From an uncultured Eggerthellaceae bacterium (lineage in GTDB: Bacteria > Actinomycetota > Coriobacteriia > Coriobacteriales > Eggerthellaceae): DNA of 31,853 nucleotides. Shown here in pieces: positions 30,113-31,853 of this stretch. The position numbers were made by a program, and so were the translations under genes. The stretch lies in contig CAKUNS010000021.1 in NCBI GenBank assembly GCA_934668515.1, positions 1 through 31,853 on the forward strand. The letters are read 5' to 3'. The notes under the pieces are model-generated. The model was not told the origin of the DNA. It worked only from the letters and a program-made list of their open reading frames with translations, and ran no database searches. Each line of letters opens with the position of its first letter. The stretch's first letter is position 1.

Positions 30113-31853
30113 CTACGATCTTTGGGCATTGATTAGATCAGAGATGTTTGACAGGAACCAGCTCTTTCTCATTGTGTCTAATTTCTCATTCATCTGTAGA
30201 GACTCAACCTCTGTATATATTTTATTCAGCCATTCAATAAATGGCCCGGCTTCCTGCCTATTTGAAGGAAGATAACTACCAAGATGAACAAAGAAGGATC
30301 TGAGGGCGTCTTGACTTTCTGGCCCTGAATAGCGGAAAGCGATAGCGATCTCAGCTGGAGATGCGGCCGTAATGAGACTTAAATTGCGAGATCGGATTTT
30401 TTCGAGTAAATTAGCCAATTCGGTGCCGCAAGTTCCTTTCTCCGGATCAACAGCCGACTTTATGCTGCTGTTCAAGTGTTCTCTGTAGGTGTTCTGGGCA
30501 TGTTCACAGAGCTCCATTAATAATGCTTTCCAAGAAGTGTCGGGTACGCCAAATCTGAGGGTTTCCTCTCGAAATGCGATCAATCCTGTTTCTGGATCCG
30601 CATCAAGAACAGTCTTGCCACAGGAAAGCAATTCTTCATCAGATAGCAGTTCGGCAAATCCAACTTCACGCAGGCGAAAGTTGAATTTTACTACATCATC
30701 GAGCAATCTCGGAGAAAACCGCTTTCTACGAACAACGGAACAAAACACAGGGAGAAGCGCCTCGACATCTGCGTCTTTCATTTGCCCTATTCCGTTGAAC
30801 TGATGAATGACCTTGTCGAGCACAGCTGTGTCGGGTGAATTGGGGTACCTTCGGGAAGCGTACTCGCGTAAGCAGGCATCTATCTCTTCTTCGGGAATCG
30901 GAGCTATTGACTCTAAAGCAGAGCTGACGATGGGGAGATCGCAATACTTTTCATACATTTCTTTTTGCCGAACATATTTGTAGAGGTCAGGAGTAATCCC
31001 CCTGCCCGATTCATAATCGCTTGGCAGTTTCGGCGCTTTTTCCATGCAGACAAGCAAAGCAAACGTAACAGCATCGAGCAAGGTTCGCTTCCTTCCGTCT
31101 TCAGCCAAGCTATCATCTCGAACGAACTCCGAATCGCAGAGCTGTTTGATGAAACCCCCGGCTTTCATCAAGGCTCGGGCGTTTCGGCAATTCGCCTCTT
31201 TGGCTGCTGCGCCAACAATCTCAGTAACGTCAAAAACCACATCGTCTGTTTTGCCGATATCAAGAATCTCACTTGCGAGCGCAGAGGGATCTGGAGAGAA
31301 GTCGAGCACTTTCCAGATGATTTTTTCTCTAGTGTTTGCGTCGAGGCTTTTTCCTTGGTTGTCAGTTTTGTTCCTGATAGAGCTTGAAACTACAATCACC
31401 TTAAATCCCCTGTTTTCCACAAGATCGTTGATAGCGCCAAACAGTGAGAGATCATCCGAATCCGATTGACGGCGCTCTAAGTCATCGAAAACAAGTATGT
31501 GCTTATCCTTCCTGAGCACAAGGTCAACGAAAGTTTTCATGCTTGTGTTGAGAGAGATATTGACGCCGAAGGAGGAGAGCCTGTTTCTAAGGACGCCAGG
31601 AAGCTGGCCGATGATCTCTCTTGTAATCTTTTTTCCCTTGCTGTTTTCATCATTTAAATGAAAGATGGATGATCCGAGCTTTTCGTAAAGAGCATCTGGG
31701 GAATCTACGCCGAAGAGAGAAACGCGAACCATTGAAAAGCCCTCTTCTTTAAGGGCTGGCCTTACAATTTCTTCAAGATACCTCGTTTTACCTGAGCCCC
31801 ATTCGCCTTCAAGTCCGATTGCGTAGCAACGTCTCTTGTCGTTTGCATATGCG
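30113..31853 (-). CDS. KAP-type P-loop NTPase, 5' end beyond window
   Basis: The minus-strand frame is open to the window edge, so the ATG at 31732 is internal: reading on gives IGLEGEWGSGKTRYLEEI, a Walker A motif (about 31817-31764). Walker B is HILVFDDLERR, about 65 residues after the Walker A lysine. At least 579 residues are visible. The rest is helical, with no membrane segments I can see. EGEWGSGKT plus LVFDDLER is typical of KAP-like/STAND-related P-loop NTPases, many of which sit in phage-defence islands. The GC content is lower than in the core genes. Specific function is unknown. The terminator is not clear; a weak GGCC/GGCC hairpin lies near 30096-30108. Confidence 0.8.
   Translation of the reverse strand, partial: AYANDKRRCYAIGLEGEWGSGKTRYLEEIVRPALKEEGFSMVRVSLFGVDSPDALYEKLGSSIFHLNDENSKGKKITREIIGQLPGVLRNRLSSFGVNISLNTSMKTFVDLVLRKDKHILVFDDLERRQSDSDDLSLFGAINDLVENRGFKVIVVSSSIRNKTDNQGKSLDANTREKIIWKVLDFSPDPSALASEILDIGKTDDVVFDVTEIVGAAAKEANCRNARALMKAGGFIKQLCDSEFVRDDSLAEDGRKRTLLDAVTFALLVCMEKAPKLPSDYESGRGITPDLYKYVRQKEMYEKYCDLPIVSSALESIAPIPEEEIDACLREYASRRYPNSPDTAVLDKVIHQFNGIGQMKDADVEALLPVFCSVVRRKRFSPRLLDDVVKFNFRLREVGFAELLSDEELLSCGKTVLDADPETGLIAFREETLRFGVPDTSWKALLMELCEHAQNTYREHLNSSIKSAVDPEKGTCGTELANLLEKIRSRNLSLITAASPAEIAIAFRYSGPESQDALRSFFVHLGSYLPSNRQEAGPFIEWLNKIYTEVESLQMNEKLDTMRKSWFLSNISDLINAQRS

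Noticed and set aside
1..31853. CRISPR arrays, insertion sequences, tRNA or rRNA genes
   Set aside because: No regularly spaced repeats, transposase signatures, or tRNA T-arm patterns with matching acceptor stems were found by eye in the intergenic regions.

Overview
The window is a contiguous piece of a moderately GC-rich Gram-positive genome. Gene content (class II AspRS, GlmU-Prs-Pth operon, long-form HPF, a full dlt operon, lic-type phosphocholine genes) and codon use suggest an actinobacterium of the Coriobacteriia, probably Eggerthellaceae. That placement is an inference from gene style, not a phylogenetic result.

Left part (1-12.2 kb) is core genome. It holds the 3' end of aspS, an RlmI-type rRNA methyltransferase, and a leftward operon glmU-prs-pth-TPR protein (8802 to 3242). 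Then come a rightward NhaD-type antiporter, an orphan small membrane protein and the ribosome hibernation factor hpf. Most units are closed by clear hairpin terminators.

Middle part (12.2-23.4 kb) is a surface-polymer decoration island made of two facing operons. The rightward operon is dltA-dltB-dltC-dltX-dltD. Its DltX carries a long Ala/Lys/Pro-rich N-terminal extension and sits between dltC and dltD. Two tiny overlapping ORFs lie between the promoter and dltA. The leftward operon (23363 to 17244) encodes a second MBOAT, an SGNH/DltD-like protein with an extra C-terminal beta-type domain, a DltA-like adenylating enzyme, a fold-III PLP decarboxylase and a second carrier protein. It looks like a dlt-like export/acylation system with its own substrate-making enzyme and is the best candidate for an undescribed system. 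The operons converge on two strong, related hairpins (17133-17161 and 17205-17238). GC content changes abruptly within this island.

Right part (23.4-31.9 kb) mixes defence-like and surface genes. A lower-GC insert carries a retron-type reverse transcriptase fused to a trypsin-like protease, converging on an Abi_2/HEPN-type protein. The Abi gene appears to be transcribed without a leader. Next is a lic operon: a HTH-LicC-LicA triple fusion, a DMT/LicB-like transporter and a small winged-helix-like protein. It is preceded by four TTCGAA sites in a mirror arrangement, a likely autoregulatory operator. The window ends inside a KAP-type P-loop NTPase on the minus strand.

Together, the dlt operon (D-alanylation), the second acylation operon (unknown amino-acyl group) and the lic operon (phosphocholine) would set the charge and chemistry of the same cell-surface polymers. 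The RT-protease, Abi and KAP genes look like anti-phage cargo next to and between them.
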